20,801 bases of DNA from Spirochaetaceae bacterium (lineage in GTDB: Bacteria; Spirochaetota; Spirochaetia; B11-G9), in assembly GCA_030643345.1 (NCBI GenBank), contig DAOWMA010000003.1, forward strand, positions 1 through 20,801, written 5' to 3'. Shown here piece after piece: positions 7,764 to 15,765 of the stretch (position 1 is its first letter; each line of letters starts with the position of its first letter). The position numbers and the translations under genes were made by a program. Under the pieces are notes generated by a model. It did no database searches. It was not told where the DNA came from and worked only from the letters and a program-made list of their open reading frames with translations.

Positions 7764-8720
7764 TTAATTATCCTCAAATAAAATATCAAGGAAAATTGAT
7801 ACTTTGTAGTTTTTATCAGCAGCTACAGTAAATTTCCTGCTCAAAAAGTAGTCACTAAGCTCTATTCTTACTACATGATCACCAGGTTTAACATGTATCC
7901 CATTTCCTGATATATATTTTAGTTTTTCCCCGTCAAGAAAAATTTCAGCACCAAGAGGTGCTTCAAATACTACCATGGGAAGAAGTGATTCAAGTACCAG
8001 ATTAATTTTGCTTGTTTCCCCTTTTTCAATTACGAAAGACCGGGATATTTTTTTAAAATTATCAGATTCAACTCTTATTTGATGAATACCTGCTGCCAGT
8101 ATATAATCAGTTTTATTGCTAATTTTTTTTTCATCCAGAAGAATTGTATATTTATCGTTTGGAGATGGGCTGCTGATATCAAGATTAAGTATTCCCTTAT
8201 TACTCATTACCGGAAGAATCTCAAGTTTAAAAACGCTGGTCAGGACAGTCGATGGAATCCCTTTCATAACAGGTGTAATGGATAGTAATAGGGGCAGTTC
8301 GGATATTTCTACTGCAGAGCATATAATTGAGCCTGGTATGGTGTCCTGATTTGAGATTTCACTGAGGGGAATAGAAATAAACATTTTTCTTGATACAGGA
8401 ATAGTAGTGGAAAGGAGTCTGATACCCTTATAAGCCTTAAGTGTTTTATTGGGGGCATTATCAAGCCCATAATAGATATCTATCATAAAACTGTCTCTGT
8501 ACTTTAACAATTCTTCAGGGATTGTAAGTGTTAATTCAAGTCCTTCTATAAACGGGTTGTCTATTACGGATATTGCAGTCAGATTATATAATTTAAAATT
8601 TGTTACACAATTCTCTGTTGTAATGGTGATTAAACTACCAACTTCTCCTCTGATGTTATCTGGAAAAGCAGACAAACTATAAAAAAATAGAAAAATAACT
8701 GTAAGAAATCTCTTTTTCAT
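7764..8720 (-). CDS. Exported PEGA-domain protein
   Basis: The protein has 318 residues from the ATG at 8720, which overlaps the upstream stop (TGATG). A GTG at 8723 is possible, but AGGG sits about eight bases before the ATG. The N-terminus is a signal peptide (KKRFLTVIFLFFYSLSAFP). The first ~170 residues are beta-rich and unrecognised. The C-terminal part contains one or two PEGA-like segments: residues ~200-235 (YILAAGIHQIRVESDNFK) and ~250-305, with APLGAEIFLDGEKL, then KPGDHVVRIELSDY. PEGA domains are surface or periplasmic beta modules, probably for binding envelope or wall components. It is the last gene of the operon, directly behind the M23 peptidase, suggesting a wall-associated role. 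Specific function unknown. Confidence 0.82.
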   Translation of the reverse strand: MKKRFLTVIFLFFYSLSAFPDNIRGEVGSLITITTENCVTNFKLYNLTAISVIDNPFIEGLELTLTIPEELLKYRDSFMIDIYYGLDNAPNKTLKAYKGIRLLSTTIPVSRKMFISIPLSEISNQDTIPGSIICSAVEISELPLLLSITPVMKGIPSTVLTSVFKLEILPVMSNKGILNLDISSPSPNDKYTILLDEKKISNKTDYILAAGIHQIRVESDNFKKISRSFVIEKGETSKINLVLESLLPMVVFEAPLGAEIFLDGEKLKYISGNGIHVKPGDHVVRIELSDYFLSRKFTVAADKNYKVSIFLDILFEDN

Positions 8721-9631
8721 CACCTTTTCCCTGGAATTAGAAAGCAGGGATCCTTTGGATTCCCCATACTCCTTATCTCAAAATGAAGATGAGGCCCTGT
8801 AGACCTTCCTGTAGAACCTACCTCTCCTATAATCATACCCGATTGTACCTGCTGATTCAACTGGACAAATATTTTTTTTAGGTGGCAATATACTGTTTCA
8901 TAGTTACTTTCATGCGAAATCCTAATGAAATTACCGCATATTTCATTGTAATCAACAGTTTTTATAATTCCCCCCCGTGCTGCCATAATTACCGTGCCTT
9001 CAGGTGCTGCAATATCTATACCATTATGAAACTCATTCGTTCCTTTGAATGGATCCACCCTGTTTCCGAATCCGGAAGATATACTTCCAACAGGCAGGGG
9101 AAATCGAAACATTATCCCAAGAAAGAACGATCTTTCTACTTTGTGAAATTTTTCTCCAGGTAGAAAAAAGAAAATTGTTTCAATATCATTTTTACAGTCA
9201 GGTTTTATGGCCAGTTTGACAGCATTCTCAGGATTTCTCCAGGAACTAATCATATATTCAATATCTGATTCAGGATATTTTGGAATAAAGATACCCGGAG
9301 TATTTGATATAAGTAATTCTGTACCCAAAGATAATATATGAGGTTGACTTATCCGGTTCAGAGTAGTAATTGTCTCATAAGGAAGGTTAAATCTTGCTGC
9401 CAGGGCAAAAATAGTTGTTTCTGCCGTAATTATATATCTGTAAATCTGAAGTGGATTTAGTTCCTTCTTTTGTTCTATATTTCGGTAAAAACTGCTTATA
9501 TCGTCATTTATCTGGGTGAAAAGAATATCAGATTGGTCAAGTTTTTCAATTAGTGGATAAAATTCACTGTTAAAACCATAAGAAGGCAATGCAGTTAAAA
9601 TGAGTAGAAAGCTAAATATAATTTTTGACAT
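8720..9631 (-). CDS. LysM and M23-family metallopeptidase (murein endopeptidase)
   Basis: The 303 residues begin with a signal peptide (MSKIIFSFLLILTALPSYG). A LysM-like module at ~64-109 (YIITAETTIFALAARFNLPY, then GTELLI) would bind peptidoglycan. The C-terminal M23 (LytM) domain at ~183-290 has the full zinc set: H202 and D206 in HNGID, H250 in YCHL, and H281/H283 in GPHLHFE. It is therefore probably an active glycyl- or DD/DL-endopeptidase rather than an EnvC/NlpD-type inactive activator. The start overlaps the end of the upstream membrane-protein gene by 20 bases, implying translational coupling. Placement within an Mce lipid-transport operon suggests coordinated work on the cell wall and outer membrane. 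Confidence 0.93.
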   Translation of the reverse strand: MSKIIFSFLLILTALPSYGFNSEFYPLIEKLDQSDILFTQINDDISSFYRNIEQKKELNPLQIYRYIITAETTIFALAARFNLPYETITTLNRISQPHILSLGTELLISNTPGIFIPKYPESDIEYMISSWRNPENAVKLAIKPDCKNDIETIFFFLPGEKFHKVERSFFLGIMFRFPLPVGSISSGFGNRVDPFKGTNEFHNGIDIAAPEGTVIMAARGGIIKTVDYNEICGNFIRISHESNYETVYCHLKKIFVQLNQQVQSGMIIGEVGSTGRSTGPHLHFEIRSMGNPKDPCFLIPGKR

Positions 9632-10073
9632 TCATTTTTCTGTATATAAAAACATAGTAGCCAAGAACAAGTATATAGACAACCGTAAATGGTACAGCTA
9701 CAAAAACTAATTTTCTGGAATACATAAAAATTATCCCATAAAGCCAAATAATGAAGAAAGTAAAAACTGAAATTTTCTTTATAGGTATAAGAATTATTTG
9801 ATGAAGATTCATGCCCGATTTCTGCTTATTGATAATCCACTGTTTTAGTTGTCTAATAAGTAATAGTCCGGTAGATGCTGCTAATAGCAGGATAACTATT
9901 ATTGTGTAAGCTTTGCTGTGTTTCGTAGCGGCATACCAGAGGGGCAGGGTAATAACCAGACTCGAGCCTGTTATGAGGAGTGTGTAGATAAGAAAATATA
10001 GTAAGTTTTTTAATAATCTCTGATAATTTTTCAGGATTAATAAAAATCCTTTTAATAGGTTTCCAATATTCAT
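9612..10073 (-). CDS. Four-helix integral membrane protein, unknown function
   Basis: The 153 residues are very hydrophobic, with predicted membrane segments at ~23-45, 56-73, 101-118 and 121-143 and basic short loops (RQLKQWIINKQK between segments 2 and 3). I do not recognise a family. Its ATG overlaps the stop of the TPR lipoprotein gene (ATGA), and its 3' end overlaps the M23 gene start, so it is embedded in the operon by coupled translation. It could be an accessory inner-membrane subunit of the transporter or a partner of the hydrolase. Confidence 0.78.
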   Translation of the reverse strand: MNIGNLLKGFLLILKNYQRLLKNLLYFLIYTLLITGSSLVITLPLWYAATKHSKAYTIIVILLLAASTGLLLIRQLKQWIINKQKSGMNLHQIILIPIKKISVFTFFIIWLYGIIFMYSRKLVFVAVPFTVVYILVLGYYVFIYRKMNVKNYI

Positions 10074-10999
10074 TTATTATTTTCCAAATTTTCTCTGGTG
10101 GTTTTCCAGTTTTCTGCATCATCATCCAGCGAAAGACTTAAAGCTGTTTCTTCGAGTTTTACCAGTGTTTTTATTACTTCGTCAGAAAGGGAGAGTGTTT
10201 CATAGATAAGAACACTTTTTTGAAAATAGATGTATGCTTCTTCAAAGGACTTCATATGCTGGTATATAATTCCCCGTGCATACATATCTTTTGCAATTCC
10301 ACGGCTGTTTTCTATTTTTTTATCAAGATTCAGGGCTTCTGTTATATATAAAAGTGCAGCAGGATAATCCTTCCGTTTTGAATAGATTGAAGAGAGTATA
10401 TAATTGTTTGAAGCCATTTCTTTAGAATTCTTAAACCGTTTGTTAATGGAAAGAGCCTCATTTATTCTGATTTCGGCATTCTCAAAATCTTCATTTCGTT
10501 TATACACTATACCCATATTGTGCAGAATAATAGCTGCTGCTTCAGTTTTTCCAGGATTTTCTATTATTTCAAGAGCTTCTGTAAAAATTCCCATGGCTTC
10601 TTCATACTTTTTTTCTGCTAAAAGAAGTTCGCCAAGATTATTTAGGCTCTTTGCTTTCAAAACAGGGTCACCAAGAAAATCAGCTGATTTATTTGCTTTC
10701 TTAAAGTAAATTCCAGCTGTTTTTATCTCTCCCGCGGCAAAATAGGTTTTACCAATTGAATTATAGGATTCAATAATCCCTTCATCATTATCAATGGAAA
10801 TATTCTGCTTCAGGGATAGAAAAAAGAAATCAAGTGCTTTTTCAAAATCAGAATCTGAAAAAAATTTTGTACCAAGTTGTGCATACTCTGCAGCACGATT
10901 GCGCTTTTCATTTGAAATCTCAGGGTCTACTCCCTTTATTGAGGAACAGGATATGAAAATAATACTCAGAAGCATAAACGTAGTAATCAATTTTTTCAT
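10070..10999 (-). CDS. TPR-repeat lipoprotein
   Basis: The 309 residues start with a lipoprotein signal: MKKLITTFMLLSIIFISC with Cys18 as the probable lipidated residue. The -3 position is Phe rather than Leu, tolerable under the relaxed spirochaete lipobox. About six tetratricopeptide repeats follow between ~33 and 285 (for example YNSIGKTYFAAGEIKTAGIY, LNNLGELLLAEKKYEEAMGI, LHNMGIVYKRNEDFENAEI). TPR proteins are scaffolds; here it probably forms a membrane-tethered periplasmic platform for the adjacent MCE protein or the peptidase. Its ATG overlaps the MCE stop codon (TAATG). Confidence 0.9.
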   Translation of the reverse strand: MKKLITTFMLLSIIFISCSSIKGVDPEISNEKRNRAAEYAQLGTKFFSDSDFEKALDFFFLSLKQNISIDNDEGIIESYNSIGKTYFAAGEIKTAGIYFKKANKSADFLGDPVLKAKSLNNLGELLLAEKKYEEAMGIFTEALEIIENPGKTEAAAIILHNMGIVYKRNEDFENAEIRINEALSINKRFKNSKEMASNNYILSSIYSKRKDYPAALLYITEALNLDKKIENSRGIAKDMYARGIIYQHMKSFEEAYIYFQKSVLIYETLSLSDEVIKTLVKLEETALSLSLDDDAENWKTTRENLENNK

Positions 11000-12054
11000 T
11001 AAAATTCTTCTTCTCCATAGCTCATAAAGGTGGTAGGTTGTTCCGTAACACCTGTAATGCCGCCTCTAAGAAGTGGATTATTTGAAAGTCCTTCAAGAAC
11101 ATCTTTGCCCTTTACAAGGGCTTCACGACTGCCTTCAAGCAGTTCAGATATCTGTGGTTGTGTATTGTTAATATATTTTACGAATGCCGAAAGTTCTTCG
11201 GTGGTTTTAGCAATTTCTGCAACAATAGAGAATAGCTCTTTGTACAATTCATCATCATCATCAAGTAAAGTTGCTATTGAACCCTTTGGATCAAGCAGAT
11301 GAGTAACCAGACCTTTTGTGTCGGTCAATCCTGCAGTTGTTATTTCCAGGTTAGAAGTGATTCCTGAGGTATTTGTAAGGATCTCATTTGCTGCTATCAT
11401 GGCAGTACTGAGTGCATTGTTGAGCATTGTAACCATAACTGCAACTTCTTCTATGATATCACCGACAGGACCCTCCATGTCCCCTTCAATGGTTGCATTA
11501 GCAGAAATAAGCAGTTCATCAAGGGACTCCAGGGTAGAATCTACAGATCTAAGCAGTGGACTGATATCATTGATGATATTAAGAATAGTATCATCCCCTG
11601 GAGGAATATTTACAAGTTCTTTTGCAATCAGTTCCTTCCCTTCTTCAAAATCAGTAGATGGTATGAAGCTGAGTTCAGGTATGATATCAGTAGCTTTCCC
11701 GGGGTAAAAAAGCATTCCACTCCCGCCAATACCTATCGGACTTACTGAAAGTTCCAGAACTGAATTTTTTCTTACTTTTTCAATGTAAGTATCAAAAATA
11801 TGAAAGTTAATTTCTACAGTGTTATCTTCAAGCAGGTTGATCTTATCTACAGATCCAATTTGAAATCCTTTAAGTTTAATCGGCATACCAACACTAAGCC
11901 CGTTTCCTGTTTTAAAACTGCTTGTATATTTATAGTCTTTTGCAAACCACCGTTGATTAATTCCCATCATTATTAAAATGAAAACAACACTCATTACTGC
12001 CAAAATAATAAAGAGCCCAACAATTTGATCTGCAAAACGTATTTGAAATTTCAT
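10999..12054 (-). CDS. MCE (MlaD-like) periplasmic lipid-binding subunit
   Basis: The 351 residues comprise an N-terminal membrane anchor (~10-31), an MCE domain (~41-120, including FKTGNGLSVGMPIKLKGFQI and SVSPIGIGGSGMLFYPG), and a long helical C-terminal part (~135-340) rich in heptad-like leucines. MCE proteins form hexameric rings that carry phospholipid between the inner and outer membranes; the long helices may form a tube or needle as in larger MCE proteins. E. coli MlaD is only about 183 residues, so the C-terminal extension is substantial. The gene follows the ATPase after 35 bases, with only a weak ribosome site (TTGGAATACG). Confidence 0.92.
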   Translation of the reverse strand: MKFQIRFADQIVGLFIILAVMSVVFILIMMGINQRWFAKDYKYTSSFKTGNGLSVGMPIKLKGFQIGSVDKINLLEDNTVEINFHIFDTYIEKVRKNSVLELSVSPIGIGGSGMLFYPGKATDIIPELSFIPSTDFEEGKELIAKELVNIPPGDDTILNIINDISPLLRSVDSTLESLDELLISANATIEGDMEGPVGDIIEEVAVMVTMLNNALSTAMIAANEILTNTSGITSNLEITTAGLTDTKGLVTHLLDPKGSIATLLDDDDELYKELFSIVAEIAKTTEELSAFVKYINNTQPQISELLEGSREALVKGKDVLEGLSNNPLLRGGITGVTEQPTTFMSYGEEEF

Positions 12055-12089
12055 CGTATTCCAATTCTATTTCAATTAGGCGGGTAATG

Positions 12090-12842
12090 TCAAATATAAT
12101 CCTGATTCTGGTTAAGAAGAGAGTTAATAATTGCTGAAGTAACAGGGTTTGTGCTGTTTTGTACAGATTCTGCAGTTCCTGCTTCAACAAGTTTCCCATC
12201 CTTTATAACAATCATATAATCAGCCATCTGCTTAATAAGCTCCGGGGAAGAAAAATTTGCAATAATTGTAGCTTCTGTATTATGAAGATCCAGAATTAGT
12301 TTTCTCATTTTTTTTGCTACAGAGGGATCTACAAGTACAAGAGGATTGTCCATGTATATTAACCCTGGTGAGGTAATAAGAGCCCGTGCAAGGCTGACCA
12401 TCTTTCGTTCACCATTGGAAAGTGCTGCGGGTCGAAGATGGATGCTGTCGGTGTAACCCACTAAATCCAGCATCTCCATGATTTTATTATCATGGGTATC
12501 TTTATCCATCTCAGGAAAGTGAAGTCTTAAAGGCAGGCTCATATTTTGGTAAACAGACTGGTTAGCCCAGAGAGCAGCATCCTGAAATACAAAACTGCTG
12601 TTTTTTCTAAAATCAAGGAGTCCTGAAGTGTTCATTTTTCTTAGATTTTTATCATTAACAAATATATTACCATGATCAACTGGTATTAAAGCAGCAGCAA
12701 CTTTTAAAAGTGTGCTTTTCCCGCAGCCTGATGGACCTATTACTACTGTTGTCTTACCCTCAGGGAAGTGTGTCTCTATATCAGCAAGAATTTTTCGTTC
12801 ATTTTTTATCAGAGTAATATCTTTAAGATAAATGTCATACAT
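12090..12842 (-). CDS. MlaF-like ABC ATPase with degenerate catalytic motifs
   Basis: The 250 residues form a single nucleotide-binding domain between the permease and MCE genes, the usual place for MlaF. Walker A is intact (GPSGCGKST, 36-44) and the Q-loop Gln is present (FVFQ, Q87). The signature is LSNGE (141-145) in place of LSGGQ. Walker B reads LIYMDNP, so the catalytic Glu is Asn166. Where the H-loop His is expected the sequence is IIANFSSPE (193-201), and no His occurs at 188-205. I checked both places against the nucleotide sequence. ATP could be bound but efficient hydrolysis by the usual mechanism is not expected, unless another ATPase pairs with it. The frame is intact and not a decaying pseudogene by length. 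Confidence 0.93.
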   Translation of the reverse strand: MYDIYLKDITLIKNERKILADIETHFPEGKTTVVIGPSGCGKSTLLKVAAALIPVDHGNIFVNDKNLRKMNTSGLLDFRKNSSFVFQDAALWANQSVYQNMSLPLRLHFPEMDKDTHDNKIMEMLDLVGYTDSIHLRPAALSNGERKMVSLARALITSPGLIYMDNPLVLVDPSVAKKMRKLILDLHNTEATIIANFSSPELIKQMADYMIVIKDGKLVEAGTAESVQNSTNPVTSAIINSLLNQNQDYI

Positions 12843-12851
12843 AAAAGCGCC

Positions 12852-13634
12852 TCAATATAAGGTATAATAAATAAGTACAATAAATGCATCTGCAAGCATG
12901 CATAGTACAAAAGACATTCCTACTGCCTTAATGGTCATTTGAGGAATTTCTGTTGAAGATTGTTCAACTTTAAAACCGTAATAGATGGATACAACAGAAA
13001 TAATTATTCCAAAAACGAGACTTTTTATTATAGACGAAACAATATCTTCAGGATGCAGATTGAAAAGGATTTTACGAAAATATTCAGCTGCCTGTATCGG
13101 ATGAATAAACTGGGTGATGAAATATGATCCTATAAGTCCAAAAAAATTAAAATACAGGTTAAGGAGTAGTAAAGAGATAGTAACACCTATAAATCTTGGA
13201 ACTGCAAGGTAGCTTATAGGATCAATGCCCGTAGCAATATAAGCTTCTATTTCATGGTTTACAACATTGCTTCCTATTTCAGTTGCAATAGCTGTACCGG
13301 ATCTTGCTATAATAATAAATGCACAGAGCATAGGGCCAAGTTCTCTGGTAATTATTGTAATTAGAATAGGGTATATTAGATCTCCCTGTCCAAACTGCGG
13401 TAGTATTCCTACTCCCTGAATTATAATAACAGCTCCAAGAGCAATGGCAATAAGGGAAATATTAGTTAAGGCCTGTACACCGGTGAAAAGAATCTGCATG
13501 GTTAGAACTCTCTTTCCCACCTGACCCTTTCGGGCAAATCCAATTGTGGCTTTCATAATCTGAAAGAAAAATCCCAACCCATAAAGCAGAGCTTTTATAT
13601 GATTAATCATCCACCGGCCAAGTTTGCCAAGCAT
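12852..13634 (-). CDS. MlaE-family ABC transporter permease
   Basis: The 260 residues, with about five to six membrane segments, carry the conserved MlaE core: TRELGPMLCAFIIIARSGTA (~92-111), then EIGSNVVNHEIEAYIATGID and YLAVPR. These permeases dimerise in the inner membrane with MlaF and the MCE hexamer to move phospholipids. A strong site, GGGAGG, stands before GTGTAATG on the minus strand. It is the first gene of the seven-gene operon; the ATPase begins nine bases after its stop. No MlaB (STAS) or MlaC gene is in the window. Confidence 0.95.
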   Translation of the reverse strand: MLGKLGRWMINHIKALLYGLGFFFQIMKATIGFARKGQVGKRVLTMQILFTGVQALTNISLIAIALGAVIIIQGVGILPQFGQGDLIYPILITIITRELGPMLCAFIIIARSGTAIATEIGSNVVNHEIEAYIATGIDPISYLAVPRFIGVTISLLLLNLYFNFFGLIGSYFITQFIHPIQAAEYFRKILFNLHPEDIVSSIIKSLVFGIIISVVSIYYGFKVEQSSTEIPQMTIKAVGMSFVLCMLADAFIVLIYYTLY

Positions 13635-13673
13635 TACACCTCCCTGTTGGAATTATGATACAGCCTTGTATAG

Positions 13674-13702
13674 ATAATAAAGGATAGAAGAGGTTCCTAC
13701 AA
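13674..13702 (-). promoter_or_regulatory. Candidate sigma70 promoter of the Mce/M23 operon
   Basis: On the minus strand, TTGTAG (13697-13702) is followed after 17 bases by TATTAT (13674-13679). Four of six -35 bases and five of six -10 bases match the consensus. It lies 40 bases before the permease ATG, with the ribosome site in between. Confidence 0.5.
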
Positions 13703-13730
13703 TACCAATTTAGAGATACCAGGTTGAGGG

Positions 13731-14564
13731 CTAATAGTATATTCCCTGGAGAAGTTCTTCCGGAAGATATTCATTGGAAATTTTGCCAAAATTTTTGGTT
13801 TGGCCTAACTTAATATGTGGTTTATTTTTCCCATGGAAGTCAGAACCTGCTGTAATCATGCATCCTTTTTCTTTTCCGTATTCTAATAATCTTTTTGTCA
13901 TATTTCTTTTTGTACCTGAATGAACTGCTTCGATACCATCAATGCCTGATGCAATCCAGTTATCAAGTTTCTCTAAAAGAGCGTTGAAATTTACAGGAAT
14001 GTTAAGAGGATGTGCAACTACAGCATATGCTCCGCAGTTATGGATAAAATCAATTGCTGACTCAAGAGATATAGTTTCCCGTGGAATATATAAAGGTTTT
14101 CCCCATGTAAGATATTTGGTAAAAGCATCATTCATGCTGTTGGCATGACCATTAGAAACCAGCCAGGAAGCAAAATGGGGACGTCCAATAGTCCCTTTTG
14201 TAAGCAGGTTTAAATCATCATATCTGATGTTAAGACCCTGAACATTCATAAGTTCGATAATTTTAGTATTTCTAACTTTGCGTTTTTTATTAATTTCCTG
14301 GAGAATAGGAGCATTATCCCAGTTTTTAAGACCCAATCCCAGAATATGGAGTTCTCCCGGTTTGTGGGTAACTGATAACTCAATCCCTGGAATAAATCTA
14401 ACATTTTTGTTTTCTGCAGCTTTCAGCCCCTCTGCGAGGCCTCCTGTTGTATCATGATCTGTAATAGCAATAGCCTTCAAGGATAGGTTTTCGGCCTTTT
14501 CGATTAATTCTGATGGAGAAAGAGTGCCATCAGAAAAGTGAGAGTGTGTGTGTAGATCTATCAT
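13731..14564 (-). CDS. PHP-domain phosphoesterase (RNase AM / YciV-like)
   Basis: From ATG 14564 the protein has 277 residues and begins directly with the metal-binding motif IDLHTHSHFSDG. A longer reading frame runs to 14804, but it translates the palindrome and overlaps the divergent gene, so it was rejected. Metal ligands of the PHP fold are all present: H5, H7, D12, D37-H38, E62, H73, H130, H185, D242 and H244. The segment GRPHFASWLVSNG, then KYLTWGKPLYIP, is typical of YciV/TrpH proteins, which in E. coli act as a 5'-3' exoribonuclease trimming rRNA 5' ends and elsewhere as nucleoside 3',5'-bisphosphatase. No ribosome site is evident. The gene is upstream of the Mce operon on the same strand, separated by 96 bases. 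Confidence 0.9.
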   Translation of the reverse strand: MIDLHTHSHFSDGTLSPSELIEKAENLSLKAIAITDHDTTGGLAEGLKAAENKNVRFIPGIELSVTHKPGELHILGLGLKNWDNAPILQEINKKRKVRNTKIIELMNVQGLNIRYDDLNLLTKGTIGRPHFASWLVSNGHANSMNDAFTKYLTWGKPLYIPRETISLESAIDFIHNCGAYAVVAHPLNIPVNFNALLEKLDNWIASGIDGIEAVHSGTKRNMTKRLLEYGKEKGCMITAGSDFHGKNKPHIKLGQTKNFGKISNEYLPEELLQGIYY

Positions 14565-14607
14565 AGGATCATAATATTCAAAGGGTATGAGATAGTAAAG
14601 ATGTAAT

Positions 14608-14635
14608 GTAGAGACGCAAGATTTTGCGTCTGTAC
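14608..14635. repeat. Short palindrome of the AGACGC family
   Basis: GTAGAGACGCAA (14608-14619) and TTGCGTCTGTAC (14624-14635) are inverted copies with one mismatch and a four-base loop. The core equals that of 1156-1195 and 4607-4646. It lies in the 223-base gap between the divergent PHP and CNB-TPR genes, upstream of the promoter at 14734, so a terminator role is unlikely here. Confidence 0.78.
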
Positions 14636-14733
14636 TTAAAAATTTCAGAAAAGGTGTATGTATAACATGGAACATCCAAAAAAAGAATGATGAGCATAGT
14701 AAACCCTGTCGATAAATAAAAAGAAGATAGTTG

Positions 14734-14762
14734 TTGACATAAAAAATTGTGGAAAGTACAAT
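14734..14762 (+). promoter_or_regulatory. Near-consensus sigma70 promoter for the cyclic-nucleotide gene pair
   Basis: TTGACA at 14734-14739 is a perfect -35, followed by a 17-base spacer and TACAAT at 14757-14762. Transcription would begin near 14769, leaving a short leader with AGGAGA (14778-14783) four bases before the ATG at 14788. This is the clearest promoter in the window. Confidence 0.8.
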
Positions 14763-14787
14763 TTGAGGTAAGCAAACAGGAGATACC

Positions 14788-15759
14788 ATGCCTAAGGCCG
14801 CCAATTATAAGACAATTTCCATTGTATATTTTAAGGGTGATATTAATGAAAAAATATATATACTTAACAATGGACGTGTCAGTTTAAATTATAATGATAT
14901 TGAAACCGGTCAGGAGATGCATGATTTAATAAAAACCGGTGAGTTTTTTGGTGTTAAGTCAGCTATGGGAAAGTATCCAAGAGAGGAAACGGCCGTAGTT
15001 CTTCAGGATTCTTCAATGATAGCCTTTTCAGTTGCAGAATTTGAACAAATTGTATTGCAGAATACACGTATAATGATAAAAATGCTAAAGGTTTTCTCAA
15101 ATCAGCTTCGGAGAATCCACAAACAGGTAAGAAATCTGTTAAAGAGCGGAAATGATGTAGTGGACCCTGAAACAGGTTTGTTCAATATTGGTGAGTATTA
15201 TTTAAAAGTCAGTAAGCAGAAACAAGCTGTTTATGCTTTAAGACGTTATTTAACCTATTATCCTTCAGGCAAGCATTCTGCTGAGGCATCGAAACTCCTC
15301 GATGCAGCTGAGAGTGGTGCTACACCTTCTTTCAGTACTCCGCCAGCAAGCAGTTCCCGTGAACCGGGAAGTGATCTGTCTGATGTGGCAAAATCCTATT
15401 ACAATGCTGTAAGTTTGTTCAGTCAGGAAAAATTTAAAGAAGCCCTTTCTGAATTTAAGAAGATAATTGAAGATGGTGCTGATGGAGAATATGAGGCTAA
15501 AGCCAGATATGAAATTGGCCGTTGTTATTATAATCTTCAAAAATATGATGTATGTATTAAGCATTTTACTTCACTTATACAGAAATACCCAAAGCATCCT
15601 GATATTATTGATGCCCTTTACTATGTAGGTAAAAGTTATGAAGGAACTGGAAATAAAGAAAAGGCGGCAGGTTTTCTGAAAAAGATTATTTCAATGGCAA
15701 GAGATGAAGCCCCCATTATGCGTAAGGCTAAGAAAGCCCTTAAAGGATTAGGGGGATAA
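14788..15759 (+). CDS. Cyclic-nucleotide-binding-like domain fused to TPR repeats
   Basis: The 323 residues have a CNB (cNMP/CAP_ED) fold at ~8-110 with GEFFGVKSAMGKYPREETA (51-69). The phosphate-binding Arg65 is kept, but the ribose-contacting Glu of the usual FGE is Val56. A TPR unit lies at ~130-160, a Pro/Ser-rich linker at ~172-197, and further TPRs at ~198-305 (YYNAVSLFSQEKFKEALSEF; YEIGRCYYNLQKYDVCIKHF), resembling YbgF/CpoB-type repeats. No HTH or signal peptide is present, so it is probably a cytoplasmic adaptor. It is six bases ahead of a Crp/Fnr gene and clearly co-transcribed. Loss of the FGE Glu suggests altered or absent cAMP binding. Confidence 0.9.
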   Translation: MPKAANYKTISIVYFKGDINEKIYILNNGRVSLNYNDIETGQEMHDLIKTGEFFGVKSAMGKYPREETAVVLQDSSMIAFSVAEFEQIVLQNTRIMIKMLKVFSNQLRRIHKQVRNLLKSGNDVVDPETGLFNIGEYYLKVSKQKQAVYALRRYLTYYPSGKHSAEASKLLDAAESGATPSFSTPPASSSREPGSDLSDVAKSYYNAVSLFSQEKFKEALSEFKKIIEDGADGEYEAKARYEIGRCYYNLQKYDVCIKHFTSLIQKYPKHPDIIDALYYVGKSYEGTGNKEKAAGFLKKIISMARDEAPIMRKAKKALKGLGG

Positions 15760-15765
15760 ATAATT

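Noticed and set aside
11030..11707. Plus-strand reading frames across the MCE gene
   Set aside because: Shadows of the minus-strand gene; Ser/Val-rich with no motif and no ribosome site.
13731..14804. Extended 357-codon version of the PHP gene
   Set aside because: The extra 80 codons translate the palindrome at 14608-14635 and the promoter of the divergent gene; the PHP motif begins right at ATG 14564.
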